The position numbers and the translations under genes were made by a program. From the NCBI RefSeq assembly GCF_002844595.1, contig NZ_PJNW01000007.1:1-64000 (forward strand): a DNA stretch of 64,000 nt. Reading direction: 5' to 3'. The first letter of the stretch is position 1, and each line of letters starts with the position of its first letter. Positions 34,928 through 42,510 of this stretch are shown piece by piece. The notes under the pieces were generated by a model. The model was not told the origin of the DNA. It saw only the letters and a program-made list of their open reading frames with translations, and ran no database searches. Origin of the DNA: Pleomorphomonas diazotrophica. Lineage in GTDB: Bacteria; Pseudomonadota; Alphaproteobacteria; Rhizobiales; Pleomorphomonadaceae.

Positions 34928-36127
34928 ATGACCACCGCCGCCTGGCAGGAACCCACGCCCACCGCCGTCCTGGTGCTCGCCGACGGCACCGTCATCGAGG
35001 GCTTCGGCATCGGCGCGCGAGGCGAGGCGGTGGCCGAGGTCTGCTTCAACACGGCGATGACCGGCTACGAGGAGATCCTCACCGACCCCTCCTACGCCGG
35101 CCAGATCGTCACCTTCACCTTCCCGCATATCGGCAATGTCGGCGTCAACGACGAGGACATCGAGACCGTCAACATGGCCGCCGAGAGCGGCGTGCGCGGC
35201 GTGGTGCTGCGCGACGAGGTCACCGACCCCTCCAACTACCGTTCGCTGAAGGGCTTCGACGCCTGGCTGACGGCGCGCGGCATCATCGGCATCACCGGCG
35301 TCGACACCCGCGCGCTCACCGCGCTGATCCGCGAGAAGGGCATGCCCAACGCCGTCATCGCCCACGCGCCGGACGGCAAGTTCGACCTCGAGGCGCTGAA
35401 GGCCAAGGCCAAGGCGTGGTCCGGCCTCGAGGGGCTCGACCTCGCCATCGAGGTCACCAACCCGCAGAGCTACGACTGGACCGAGGCGAGCTGGGCCTGG
35501 AACAAGGGCTACGGCCAGCAGATCGACAAGAAATACAAGGTCGTCGCCCTCGACTTCGGCATCAAGCGCAACATCCTGCGCCTCCTCGTCGACGAGGGCT
35601 GCGAGGTCGTCGTGCTGCCGGCCACCGCCACGGCGGACGAAGTCTTCGCCCACCAGCCCGACGGCGTGTTCCTGTCGAACGGCCCCGGCGATCCGGCCGC
35701 CACCGGCGACTATGCCGTTCCCACCATCAAGGCGGTGATCGACTCGGGCGTCCCCACCTTCGGCATCTGCCTTGGCCACCAGATGATGGGCCTCGCCCTC
35801 GGCGGCAAGACGATGAAGATGCATCAGGGCCACCACGGCGCCAATCATCCGGTGAAGGACTACACCACCGGCAAGGTCGAGATCACCTCGATGAACCACG
35901 GCTTCGCCATCGACCCTGACAGCCTGCCGGACAATGTCGAGCAGACCCACGTGTCGCTGTTCGACGGCTCCAACTGCGGCCTGCGCGTGAAAGACAAGCC
36001 GGCCTTCTCGGTGCAGTACCACCCGGAAGCCTCGCCCGGCCCGCAGGACAGCCACTATCTTTTCAAGCGCTTCGTCAACCTGATCCGCGAGAAGAAGGGC
36101 GAAGCGCCGGTGCCCGAGCGGGCGTGA
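34928..36127 (+). CDS. carA: Carbamoyl-phosphate synthase small subunit CarA
   Basis: 399 aa. The N-terminal CPSase small-chain domain ('LADGTVIEGFGIGARGEAVAEVCFNTAMTGYEEILTDPSYAGQIVTFTFPHIGNVGVNDED') is followed by a class I glutamine amidotransferase. The nucleophile Cys is in FGICLGHQMMGLALGG and the His-Glu pair in QYHPEASPGPQDSHY. It supplies ammonia from glutamine to CarB for pyrimidine and arginine synthesis. The AAAGGAG RBS eight bases before ATG 34928 fixes the start. carB lies 13.4 kb downstream rather than adjacent. A strong terminator follows. Confidence 0.98.
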   Translation: MTTAAWQEPTPTAVLVLADGTVIEGFGIGARGEAVAEVCFNTAMTGYEEILTDPSYAGQIVTFTFPHIGNVGVNDEDIETVNMAAESGVRGVVLRDEVTDPSNYRSLKGFDAWLTARGIIGITGVDTRALTALIREKGMPNAVIAHAPDGKFDLEALKAKAKAWSGLEGLDLAIEVTNPQSYDWTEASWAWNKGYGQQIDKKYKVVALDFGIKRNILRLLVDEGCEVVVLPATATADEVFAHQPDGVFLSNGPGDPAATGDYAVPTIKAVIDSGVPTFGICLGHQMMGLALGGKTMKMHQGHHGANHPVKDYTTGKVEITSMNHGFAIDPDSLPDNVEQTHVSLFDGSNCGLRVKDKPAFSVQYHPEASPGPQDSHYLFKRFVNLIREKKGEAPVPERA

Positions 36128-36150
36128 TGCGAACGATAGACGGACGACGA

Positions 36151-36177
36151 GCCGGCCCGAAGGGGCCGGTTTTTGTT
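36151..36177 (+). terminator. Intrinsic terminator of carA
   Basis: CCGGCCC (36152-36158), a four-base loop GAAG and GGGCCGG (36163-36169) form a perfect 7-bp GC stem followed by TTTTTGTTT. This is the clearest intrinsic terminator in the window. Confidence 0.85.
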
Positions 36178-36197
36178 TGGGCTAGCTGCGGTGGGTC

Positions 36198-36506
36198 TCA
36201 GGCCACCTTGAGCGTCGGGATGGACGAAACATCGACCTCATGTTCGGCCTTCCAGGCATCGTGGGCAGCCTGCATGCGCAGCCAGACGCCGGCCCCATCC
36301 CCGAACAACTTGCCGAGGCGGGCCGCCATCTGCGGCGAGACGGGCTTGCGCTCGCCGATGATGTCGTAAAGCTGCTGCCGGGAGATCCCTAGCAAGGAGG
36401 CGATCTCCACCTTGGTCTTGCCGGTCGCCGGGATGATCTCGTCCAGGAGCGCACCCGGATGGCTCGGGCACCGATCGGCGCCCCGCTTGGCGATATACTC
36501 GGTCAT
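36198..36506 (-). CDS. higA: HigA-type HTH antitoxin
   Basis: 102 aa from ATG 36506 (GAGGGTCGAG before it). 'HPGALLDEIIPATGKTKVEIASLLGISRQQLYDIIGERKPVSPQMAARLGKLFGDGAGVWLRMQAAHDAWKAE' is the HigA/VapI XRE antitoxin signature. It lies ten bases behind the toxin gene on the same strand, in the toxin-first order typical of higBA, and should both neutralise HigB and repress the promoter. Confidence 0.93.
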   Translation of the reverse strand: MTEYIAKRGADRCPSHPGALLDEIIPATGKTKVEIASLLGISRQQLYDIIGERKPVSPQMAARLGKLFGDGAGVWLRMQAAHDAWKAEHEVDVSSIPTLKVA

Positions 36507-36516
36507 CTCGACCCTC

Positions 36517-36795
36517 TCAGTGATACTGCTCGAAATCGACGCGGGTGGCATCCTGCCCATCGAACTCGAAGGTGATGCACCACGGTCCGTTGACATGGAC
36601 CGTGTAGCGGGTTGGGTTGAAGCCGTTCAGGGCGTGAAAGTCGAACCCAGGCAGGTTCATGTCCTCAGGCCGTTGCGCGGCATCGAGACGATCGAGCCGC
36701 AGGAGGATGCGCTTTCGCATCTTCACATCGATCTTGGCCGATTGTCCCGTCTCGAACAGTTCGGCCAGCGCCTTGTTCCTGAACGTCCTGATCAT
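36517..36795 (-). CDS. higB: HigB-type (RelE superfamily) toxin
   Basis: 92 aa from ATG 36795. It starts MIRTFRNKALAELFETGQSAKID and contains 'RLDRLDAAQRPEDMNLPGFDFHALNG' and 'RYTVHVNGPWCITFEFDGQDATRVDFEQYH', standard for HigB mRNA interferases that cut ribosome-bound mRNA. A 9-residue longer start is possible but lacks an SD. A 19-bp palindrome upstream is the likely operator. Confidence 0.93.
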   Translation of the reverse strand: MIRTFRNKALAELFETGQSAKIDVKMRKRILLRLDRLDAAQRPEDMNLPGFDFHALNGFNPTRYTVHVNGPWCITFEFDGQDATRVDFEQYH

Positions 36796-36823
36796 GATGC
36801 AATGTAAGCAATTAGCTTTCAAA

Positions 36824-36842
36824 TGTCAACTGATAGTTGACA
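36824..36842. promoter_or_regulatory. higBA operator
   Basis: TGTCAACT-GAT-AGTTGACA is a perfect inverted repeat with 8-bp arms and a 3-bp spacer, 29 bases upstream of higB. The surrounding sequence is AT-rich as expected for the promoter. Confidence 0.65.
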
Positions 36843-36890
36843 CCTTAATTACTGAAGAGCTCCGCAAAAAACATTTAAGTATTTGTTTCA

Positions 36891-37067
36891 TATATATAAT
36901 TCTGTCATCCTCGCGCAGGCGAGGACCTCAGGCAGGATAGAGCGAGCCGCCGATATAGCGCTTCGAGAACCGCCAGGGTGCTCTATATCAACCCTTCGTT
37001 CTTTTCGGCCTGAGATCCTCTGCCTGCGCAGAGGAAGGTATATTATGTATTTGTTTCTATTGTATAA
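36891..37067. repeat. Two half-copies of the palindromic element in inside-out order
   Basis: A right half (TATATAATTCTGTCATCC to CCGATATAGCGCTTC, 36894-36965) is followed by a left half (CTCTATATCAACCC to TATTGTATAATC, 36981-37068). This is the reverse of the normal left-right order. The last bases of the left half run into the MFS stop codon at 37068, so the 3' end of that gene may have been formed by recombination at an element. Confidence 0.75.
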
Positions 37068-38291
37068 TCATCGTCGCACCCGCCGATCCCAGCCGATCAC
37101 CACCAGCGCGATCCCCATCAGCACGGCCGACAGCAGGAACGGCGCGCCGGCGAAGCGAACCGGCGCGGCATCCGAGGTGAAGTAGCCGAACAGCTCGGTC
37201 ATCGGAATGGGCGCCAGCGCCATGGTTATACCCTTGACCGCGCCGATCGCCCCTTGCAGCTCGCCCTGCCGTTCAGCGGAGACGCGCCGGCTCATCATGG
37301 CCGTGAGCGACGGCCCGACGATGCCGATGAAGGCGAAGCCGGCGATGAATGGGGTGATCGTGAGGCCGGACGTTGCGAAGGCAAAGCCCAGGAAGCCGAT
37401 GCCGGCCACCATCAGCCCCACCATCGCGGCCCCGTGCTCGCCGAAGCGCTTCACCGTGGGGCCGACGACGAAGCCGGTCACCGCCGTCATCACCACGCCG
37501 ACCAGCGTCAGCGTCAGGCCGATCTCCCGCTCGCCCCAGCCGAAGCGCTCCTTCAGCGAGAAGGTCCAGACGGCCGGCAGCGAGTCGTGGGCCACCTGCA
37601 TCAGCACCAGCACGACGATCGGCAGGCCGATGCCGGCAGCACCGGCAATGAACCGCAACGCGCCGAAGGGATTGGCCTTGGCGAGATCGAGCAGGCGCCG
37701 CCGCTCGACCGGCAGACTTTCTTTCAGGAAGGCCCAGCCGACACAGGCATTGACGAGGGCCAGCAGTGCGGCGACCAGGAAGGGCGCTCGCGGCGACAGC
37801 TCGCCGACGAGGCCACCCAGCGCCGGACCCAGCATGAAGCCGGCGCCGAAGGCCATGCCGACGCGTCCGAACCGGGCAGCGCGGTCGTCGGGCGCCGTGG
37901 TGTCGGCGATATAGGCGCCGATCACCGGGCCGGTGCTGCCGGAGATGCCAGAGAGGATGCGGCCGAGATAGAGCCAGGCGAGCGACGGCGCCAGGGCGCA
38001 GATCAGGTTGTCGAGCGCGAAGCTGGCGATGGCCAGGATCAAGAGCGGCCGCCGGCCGAAACGATCGGACAGACCGCCGATCAGCGGCGAGAACAGGAAC
38101 AGCATGGCCGCGTAGGCGAAGGTCAGCCGGCCGCCCTCGACCGCCGCCGCGCCCATGCCCTCGCCGGTGAGCGAGGCGATCAGCGCCGGCAACACCGGCA
38201 GCACCATGCCGAAGCCGGCAGCGTCGAGAAAGGCGGTGGCAAGCACGAAGGGGAAGCCGCCCCGCCGGGCGTCGAGCGTTACGTCAGTCAT
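37068..38291 (-). CDS. MFS transporter, TCR/Tet-like 12-helix efflux pump
   Basis: 407 aa. 'FVLATAFLDAAGFGMVLPVLPALIASLTG' (helix 1), motif A 'GGLSDRFGRRPLLILAIASFALDNLICALAPSLAWLYLGRILSGISGSTGPVIGAYIADTT' and 'RFGRVGMAFGAGFMLGPALGG' place it with TetA(class B/C)-like proton antiporters. The natural substrate is unknown. It overlaps the upstream RHH regulator gene by eight bases, so translation is coupled and expression probably follows the operator at 38562. Confidence 0.92.
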   Translation of the reverse strand: MTDVTLDARRGGFPFVLATAFLDAAGFGMVLPVLPALIASLTGEGMGAAAVEGGRLTFAYAAMLFLFSPLIGGLSDRFGRRPLLILAIASFALDNLICALAPSLAWLYLGRILSGISGSTGPVIGAYIADTTAPDDRAARFGRVGMAFGAGFMLGPALGGLVGELSPRAPFLVAALLALVNACVGWAFLKESLPVERRRLLDLAKANPFGALRFIAGAAGIGLPIVVLVLMQVAHDSLPAVWTFSLKERFGWGEREIGLTLTLVGVVMTAVTGFVVGPTVKRFGEHGAAMVGLMVAGIGFLGFAFATSGLTITPFIAGFAFIGIVGPSLTAMMSRRVSAERQGELQGAIGAVKGITMALAPIPMTELFGYFTSDAAPVRFAGAPFLLSAVLMGIALVVIGWDRRVRR

Positions 38292-38550
38292 GTCCGTTCT
38301 CCCCGCGTTCGGTCAGCTTGTGGCTGGCGCTGGCGTCGAGATCGAGGCCGTAGATGGCCTTGAGCTGGGCGATCACCTCGAGATGGGCGGGCGAAAACGG
38401 CGACCTGCCCTCGAAGGCATGCAGCACGATGCCCTCGACGAGATCGCCCAGCGTCATGTCGCCATGTTCCGCCAGCGCCTTCAGCACCTTCAGGATGCGT
38501 TTTTCAATGCGGATGCCCGTCTGCACCCGCTCCACGACCATGCCGGCCAT
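38284..38550 (-). CDS. Small ribbon-helix-helix-like regulator upstream of the MFS pump
   Basis: 88 aa from ATG 38550 (AAGGAGATAGCA). 'MVVERVQTGIRIEKRILKVLKALAEHGDMTLGDLVEGIVLHAFEGR' fits a beta strand followed by two helices of a ribbon-helix-helix domain. The tail 'FSPAHLEVIAQLKAIYGLDLDASASHKL' is unlike antitoxins. I infer a repressor of its own operon, because a 12-bp-arm inverted repeat sits right upstream. The family has no settled name that I can give. Confidence 0.7.
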   Translation of the reverse strand: MAGMVVERVQTGIRIEKRILKVLKALAEHGDMTLGDLVEGIVLHAFEGRSPFSPAHLEVIAQLKAIYGLDLDASASHKLTERGENGHD

Positions 38551-38561
38551 TGCTATCTCCT

Positions 38562-38593
38562 TAGTTGGTACATGTGTATCTATGTACCAACTA
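38562..38593. promoter_or_regulatory. Operator with perfect 12-bp inverted arms upstream of RHH-MFS operon
   Basis: TAGTTGGTACAT (38562-38573) and ATGTACCAACTA (38582-38593) are perfect inverses around GTGTATCT. The left arm ends 11 bases before the RHH start codon, so binding would block transcription of both genes. Confidence 0.75.
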
Positions 38594-38688
38594 TCACCGG
38601 CAGCGTCAATTGGACGCACGGCGGCGTCCCCGACCACGGACATTACCGGGGTCGGGACGCCGCCCTGTGGCGGTCCGGTCGCGAAGCG

Positions 38689-39600
38689 TTAAAGACGCGC
38701 GCTGGAGAAGGTGTCGCAGGACTCCATGTCGCCGGTGTCGAAGCCGATCTTGAACCAGCGTTTGCGCTCGGCCGAGGAGCCGTGGTTGAAGCTCTCCGGC
38801 ACCACATAGCCCTGCGTCCGCTTCTGGATGGCGTCGTCGCCGATCTGAGTGGCGGCGTTCAGCGCTTCCTCGAGGTCGCCGCGCTCGAGAAAGCCCTTCT
38901 TCTCGGCGTAATGGCCCCAGATGCCGGCGTAACAGTCGGCCTGGAGCTCGACCCGCACCGACAGCGCGTTGGCGTCGCCCTGGTCGAGCTGCTGGCGCCG
39001 CTCGTTGAAGGCCGGCAACAGGCCGACGAGGTCCTGCACGTGATGGCCGACCTCATGGGCGATCACATAGGCCTGGGCGAAATCGCCGGGCGCGCCGAAC
39101 TTCTGGCGCAGTTCGTCATAGAAGGCGAGGTCGATGTAGATCTTGCCGTCACCAGGGCAGTAGAACGGTCCGCTCGCCGCACTGGCAAAGCCGCAGGTCG
39201 ACCGGGTCTGGCCGGAGAACAGCACCAGCGGCGTCGCCTGATAGCGCTTGCCTTCCGCCTTGAAGATCTCCGTCCAGATTTCCTCGGTGTCGCCGAGCAC
39301 GGTGGCGACGAAGTCGCGCATCTCGTCGGGCTCGCCGGCGCGCGGCCGCTCGACGGCCGTGGAGGTATCATAGGTGGAGCCGCCCATGTTGCCGTCGAGC
39401 AGCACCAGCGGGTTGATGCCAAGGAACCAAAGGATGAGGCCGACGACGATCAGCCCGCCGATGGAGAGGCCACCGCCACCGCGCCGGCCGCCGCCCGGGA
39501 AGCCGCCGCCCGGAAAGCGCAGGCCACCACCGGAAAATCCACCGCCGCGGCCTCTCACGTCCTCGATGTTGTCGCTCTGGCGACGCCCCTTCCACAGCAT
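38689..39600 (-). CDS. Neutral zinc metallopeptidase, YpfJ family
   Basis: 303 aa from ATG 39600 (MLWKGRRQSDNIEDVRGRG, the family start). A Gly-rich stretch (about 15-45) precedes one membrane helix ('LSIGGLIVVGLILWFLGINPLVLL', 45-68). The peptidase domain has the zinc site HEVGHHVQ with a downstream Glu in 'SVRVELQADCYAGIWGHYAEK', and ends 'TQGYVVPESFNHGSSAERKRWFKIGFDTGD'. It is likely anchored with its active site outside the cytoplasm; the substrate is unknown. It converges on nothing close and stands alone. Confidence 0.93.
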   Translation of the reverse strand: MLWKGRRQSDNIEDVRGRGGGFSGGGLRFPGGGFPGGGRRGGGGLSIGGLIVVGLILWFLGINPLVLLDGNMGGSTYDTSTAVERPRAGEPDEMRDFVATVLGDTEEIWTEIFKAEGKRYQATPLVLFSGQTRSTCGFASAASGPFYCPGDGKIYIDLAFYDELRQKFGAPGDFAQAYVIAHEVGHHVQDLVGLLPAFNERRQQLDQGDANALSVRVELQADCYAGIWGHYAEKKGFLERGDLEEALNAATQIGDDAIQKRTQGYVVPESFNHGSSAERKRWFKIGFDTGDMESCDTFSSARL

Positions 39601-39728
39601 GCCCGGCCCTCCGTGCTTTCCGGGATATAACAGCACAGCGAGGCGTCAGTTCCAGTCCCGGTTGACATGGAACTGTCGTCTCTTCGGCGCATGTAGGGCG
39701 CTTGCGCTTCAACCCTTGAGTCCGCCCC

Positions 39729-40535
39729 ATGCCCGAGATCGCTGCCGCCTCCCCGCTGCTTGCCGCCATGATCGCCGCCGCCCGCCTGGGCGGCGACCTC
39801 GCCCGCCGCCATTTCGTGGCATCGGGCCAGACCAGGATCGACGAGAAGGCGGCCCGCGACTATGTGACCGCCGCCGACGTGGCGGTGGAGGCAGCCATCG
39901 CCACGGCGCTCGGCACGGCCTTTCCTGGCTGGTCGATCGACGGCGAGGAAAAGGCCGGCAACCGCGACCGTGGCCCCGACGCGCCGCGCTTCCTGATCGA
40001 CCCGATCGACGGCACCACCAACTTTGCCTGGGGCATCCCCTTCTTCGGGGTGGTGATCTCGCTGCTCAACGGCGATCGCATCGACGCCGGCGTTGTCTAC
40101 GATCCCATGCGCGACGAACTGTTCTGCGCCGAGCGTGGCAAGGGCGCCTTTCTCGACGGGGTGCCGCTGACCGTCCGTATCGACCGCGACATCGACCACG
40201 CGGTGATCGGCGCCAGCCTGCCGATCCCCGGCCAGGTGCGGTCGGTCCCGGTCGACCGCTACCGCGCGGTGCTGATGGAGGTGATGGACCATGCCGCCGC
40301 CATGCGGCGGATGGGCTCGGCGGCCCTCTCCATCGCCTATGTGGCGGCGGGCAGGCACGATGCCTTCTTCGAGGACGGCCTGTCGCCACACGACTATGCG
40401 GCTTCCGTCTTGATCGTCGAGGAAGCCGGCGGCCTGGTGAGCGGCTTCGACGGCGCCGCCATTCCCGAGACCGGCGCCGTGCTGGCCGCGACGCCGGCCG
40501 TTCACCCGTGGCTGGTGGAGCGATTCACGCAGTAA
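39729..40535 (+). CDS. Inositol monophosphatase-family phosphatase
   Basis: 268 aa. The metal-binding motif DPIDGTTNFAWGIPFF and GEEKAG (Glu) are present, with 'GVVYDPMRDELFCAERGKGAFLDG' and 'RRMGSAALSIAYVAAGRHDAFFEDGLSPHDYAASVLIVEEAGG'. In the second motif the common W-D-x-A-A-G reads S-P-H-D-Y-A-A-S, keeping the third metal-ligand Asp. It could act on inositol phosphate, histidinol phosphate or PAP; the sequence does not decide. It is followed by two palindromic elements. Confidence 0.9.
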   Translation: MPEIAAASPLLAAMIAAARLGGDLARRHFVASGQTRIDEKAARDYVTAADVAVEAAIATALGTAFPGWSIDGEEKAGNRDRGPDAPRFLIDPIDGTTNFAWGIPFFGVVISLLNGDRIDAGVVYDPMRDELFCAERGKGAFLDGVPLTVRIDRDIDHAVIGASLPIPGQVRSVPVDRYRAVLMEVMDHAAAMRRMGSAALSIAYVAAGRHDAFFEDGLSPHDYAASVLIVEEAGGLVSGFDGAAIPETGAVLAATPAVHPWLVERFTQ

Positions 40536-40548
40536 GGAGACCTGAAGA

Positions 40549-40724
40549 GGGAGCGTGATACAGGCCTAGGAGATTTCTTGTCCTGAGGTCCCCGCCTGCG
40601 CAGGGATGACAGAATTATATAAATGAAACAATTGGATAGCGCAGCGCCCATTTCTATCAAGCTGTCATCCCCGCGCAGGCGGGGACCTCAGGAAGGTAGG
40701 GCGAGCGGGTGATATCAGGCTCCC
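40549..40724. repeat. Complete copy of the palindromic element, 176 bp with matching termini
   Basis: Outer ends GGGAGCGTGATA and TATCAGGCTCCC are inverse of each other. Inner arms TCCTGAGGTCCCCGCCTGC (40580-) and GCAGGCGGGGACCTCAGGA (to 40692) pair, with ATGACAGAATTATATA-type sequence towards the loop. This copy best defines the full element. Confidence 0.85.
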
Positions 40725-40730
40725 TCCGTT

Positions 40731-40812
40731 GGGGAGCGTGATATAGGCCGAAGAGATTTCTTGTCCTGAGGTCCCCGCCTGCGCGGGATGACAGAATTAT
40801 ATATATTTCAAT
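40731..40812. repeat. Left half-copy of the palindromic element
   Basis: GGGGAGCGTGATATAGGCC to GATGACAGAATTATATATA, nearly identical to the left half of the copy at 40549, then stops where the GDPD remnant begins. It is a tandem neighbour of the full copy. Confidence 0.8.
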
Positions 40813-40815
40813 TAG

Positions 40816-40893
40816 TTATGAGTCAGTCTCGCCAAACCCAGGTTCACTGCCGCGCGCCTCCGCATCGGGTTCGCTGGTGGTGATCTGGTTGGG
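40816..40893 (-). pseudogene. Tiny remnant of a GDPD gene (last 24 codons)
   Basis: On the minus strand the frame NQITTSEPDAEARGSEPGF, then GETDS and a stop resembles the C-terminus of the GDPD encoded at 42511 (DQITTNEPDALARRAVELGL). At DNA level GGTGGTGATCTGGT and flanks are shared. Nothing further upstream is recognisable. The rest of the stretch to 41103 holds no gene I can support. Confidence 0.5.
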
Positions 40894-41102
40894 CGAAGAT
40901 CGTCAGCCGTGCGGCGTGGCATCTCTCGCCCGCACGGCCACGATCATTGCGATGGGGCCTCCTTCACACCATGTCGTGGAACAAGACGCCGCTCGAACCG
41001 CGGCGTGGAGCTTGGCGCCGCCAGGGGCAGAGCGTCCCTTGCCGGTGCGGCCTGACACCGCAGTTTCGCCCGTTGATCATCCTCATGTCCGGAGTGGAGC
41101 GC

Positions 41103-42152
41103 ATGTTGCTACGAACGATGGTTGCCGTCCTTTCGCTCATGTCCACGCCGGCACTGGCGGACGAGCCGCTTCGTTCCGCGCTGGAGGTGGCGCTCGATCG
41201 TGCAGAGTCCATGGCTCCGCTCCAGACGGTCGTCATCGCCCGTGACGGAGGCATCGTCGCCGAGCGCGGCTATCGCGGCCATTCGCCCGGCGCGCCCACC
41301 AGCATCATGTCGGCGTCGAAGTCGGTGATCTCGGCCCTTGTCGGCATCGCCATCGACAAAGGCGTGCTGGAGGGCACCGACCAGTTGATCGCGCCGATCC
41401 TGGCGAAGGATCTGCCGGCCGATCCCGACCCGCGGCTTGCCCGCATCACCGTGGGCAATCTCCTGTCGATGCAGGCCGGTCTCGGCTCCACCTCCGGCCC
41501 GCGATACGGGGCTTGGATCGCCAGTCGGAACTGGGTGCGGTTTGCGCTCGCCCAACCCTTCGAGGACGATCCCGGCGGGCGGATGATCTATTCCACCGGC
41601 TCGACGCACCTGCTGTCGGCGATCCTGACCCGCAAGTCCGGCCGCTCGACGCTGGCGTTGGCGCGCGACTGGCTGGGACCCCTCAAGGGGTTTTCCATTG
41701 CCGGATGGGATCGCGACCCGCAGGGCATCCATGTCGGCGGCAATCTCATGTCCATGAGCCCGAGGTCGCTTCTGGCCTTCGGCGAACTCTATCGCAACGG
41801 GGGGCTGACGCCGGACGGCCGACGCCTGATCTCGCGGGAATGGATCGAGCGATCCTGGGAAAGCCGCACCACGTCCCGATATACCGGCGACGGCTACGGC
41901 TATGGCTGGTTCTCGAGGCGGATCGGCGGGCACGACGTCAAGTATGGCTGGGGATACGGCGGGCAGATGGTCTATGTCGTCCCCGCATTGGCGCTGACGG
42001 TCGTCATGACCTCCGACATCGACTCTCCGGCAAGCCGGACGGGTCACCGGGACGATCTGCACGCCCTGCTGGGTGAAATCATCGCGCTCGTGGCGGACGC
42101 GGAGGCGGTGTCCGAGCCGCAGAAGACGAAAGAGGGCCTCGGGCCGACATAG
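41103..42152 (+). CDS. Serine hydrolase, class C beta-lactamase-like, exported
   Basis: 349 aa from ATG 41103, which gives a signal peptide (MLLRTMVAVLSLMSTPALA, cleavage near 19-20). The nucleophile is Ser of MSASKSVISALVG (S-x-x-K). The second motif is Y-S-T in MIYSTGSTH, and 'KYGWGYGGQMVYVVP' gives the third-motif region. Family members include 6-aminohexanoate-dimer hydrolase and EstB esterases; true beta-lactam hydrolysis is not implied. It acts in the periplasm. It stands alone, flanked by palindromic elements on both sides. Confidence 0.9.
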   Translation: MLLRTMVAVLSLMSTPALADEPLRSALEVALDRAESMAPLQTVVIARDGGIVAERGYRGHSPGAPTSIMSASKSVISALVGIAIDKGVLEGTDQLIAPILAKDLPADPDPRLARITVGNLLSMQAGLGSTSGPRYGAWIASRNWVRFALAQPFEDDPGGRMIYSTGSTHLLSAILTRKSGRSTLALARDWLGPLKGFSIAGWDRDPQGIHVGGNLMSMSPRSLLAFGELYRNGGLTPDGRRLISREWIERSWESRTTSRYTGDGYGYGWFSRRIGGHDVKYGWGYGGQMVYVVPALALTVVMTSDIDSPASRTGHRDDLHALLGEIIALVADAEAVSEPQKTKEGLGPT

Positions 42153-42185
42153 GGAGTCGCGGAAACCCGCAGGTGGGGGTGAGGA

Positions 42186-42486
42186 AGCGCTATATCAGCC
42201 TGTAGCCCCTTTCGGCCCGAGGTCCACCTTGAACTCGCCCGCGAGTTCAAGAGGCCTACGCGAGGATGACAGCATTATATAGAGAAAACAGCCATATAGC
42301 GCGGCACCCAGCTTCAAAGCCGCGAGCGTTGGGCAGCGCATGAGATGCACATTTCAGTCAAACCCCGGGTGGACAGCATTACGGCAAAGGAAGTTCATCT
42401 ATCTATTTGTTTTTATTATATATAAATCTGTCATCCTCGCGCAGGCGAGGACCTCAGGCAGGATAGAGCGCGACACCGATATAGGT
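42186..42486. repeat. Palindromic element split by about 110 bp of other sequence
   Basis: The left half (GCGCTATATCAGCC to CATTATATAGAG, 42187-42292) carries the inserted hairpin TTGAACTCGCCCGCGAGTTCAAG also seen at 6607. The right half (ATATATAAATCTGTCATCC to CCGATATAGG, 42418-42485) is standard. The middle part shows no likeness to the element and no gene. Confidence 0.75.
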
Positions 42487-42510
42487 GATTGCTGGATTCG
42501 AAACGCTCTT

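Noticed and set aside
41103-42152. Calling the serine hydrolase an AmpC beta-lactamase
   Set aside because: It has S-x-x-K but the third motif is not the KTG typical of AmpC, and homologues are mainly esterases or amide hydrolases.
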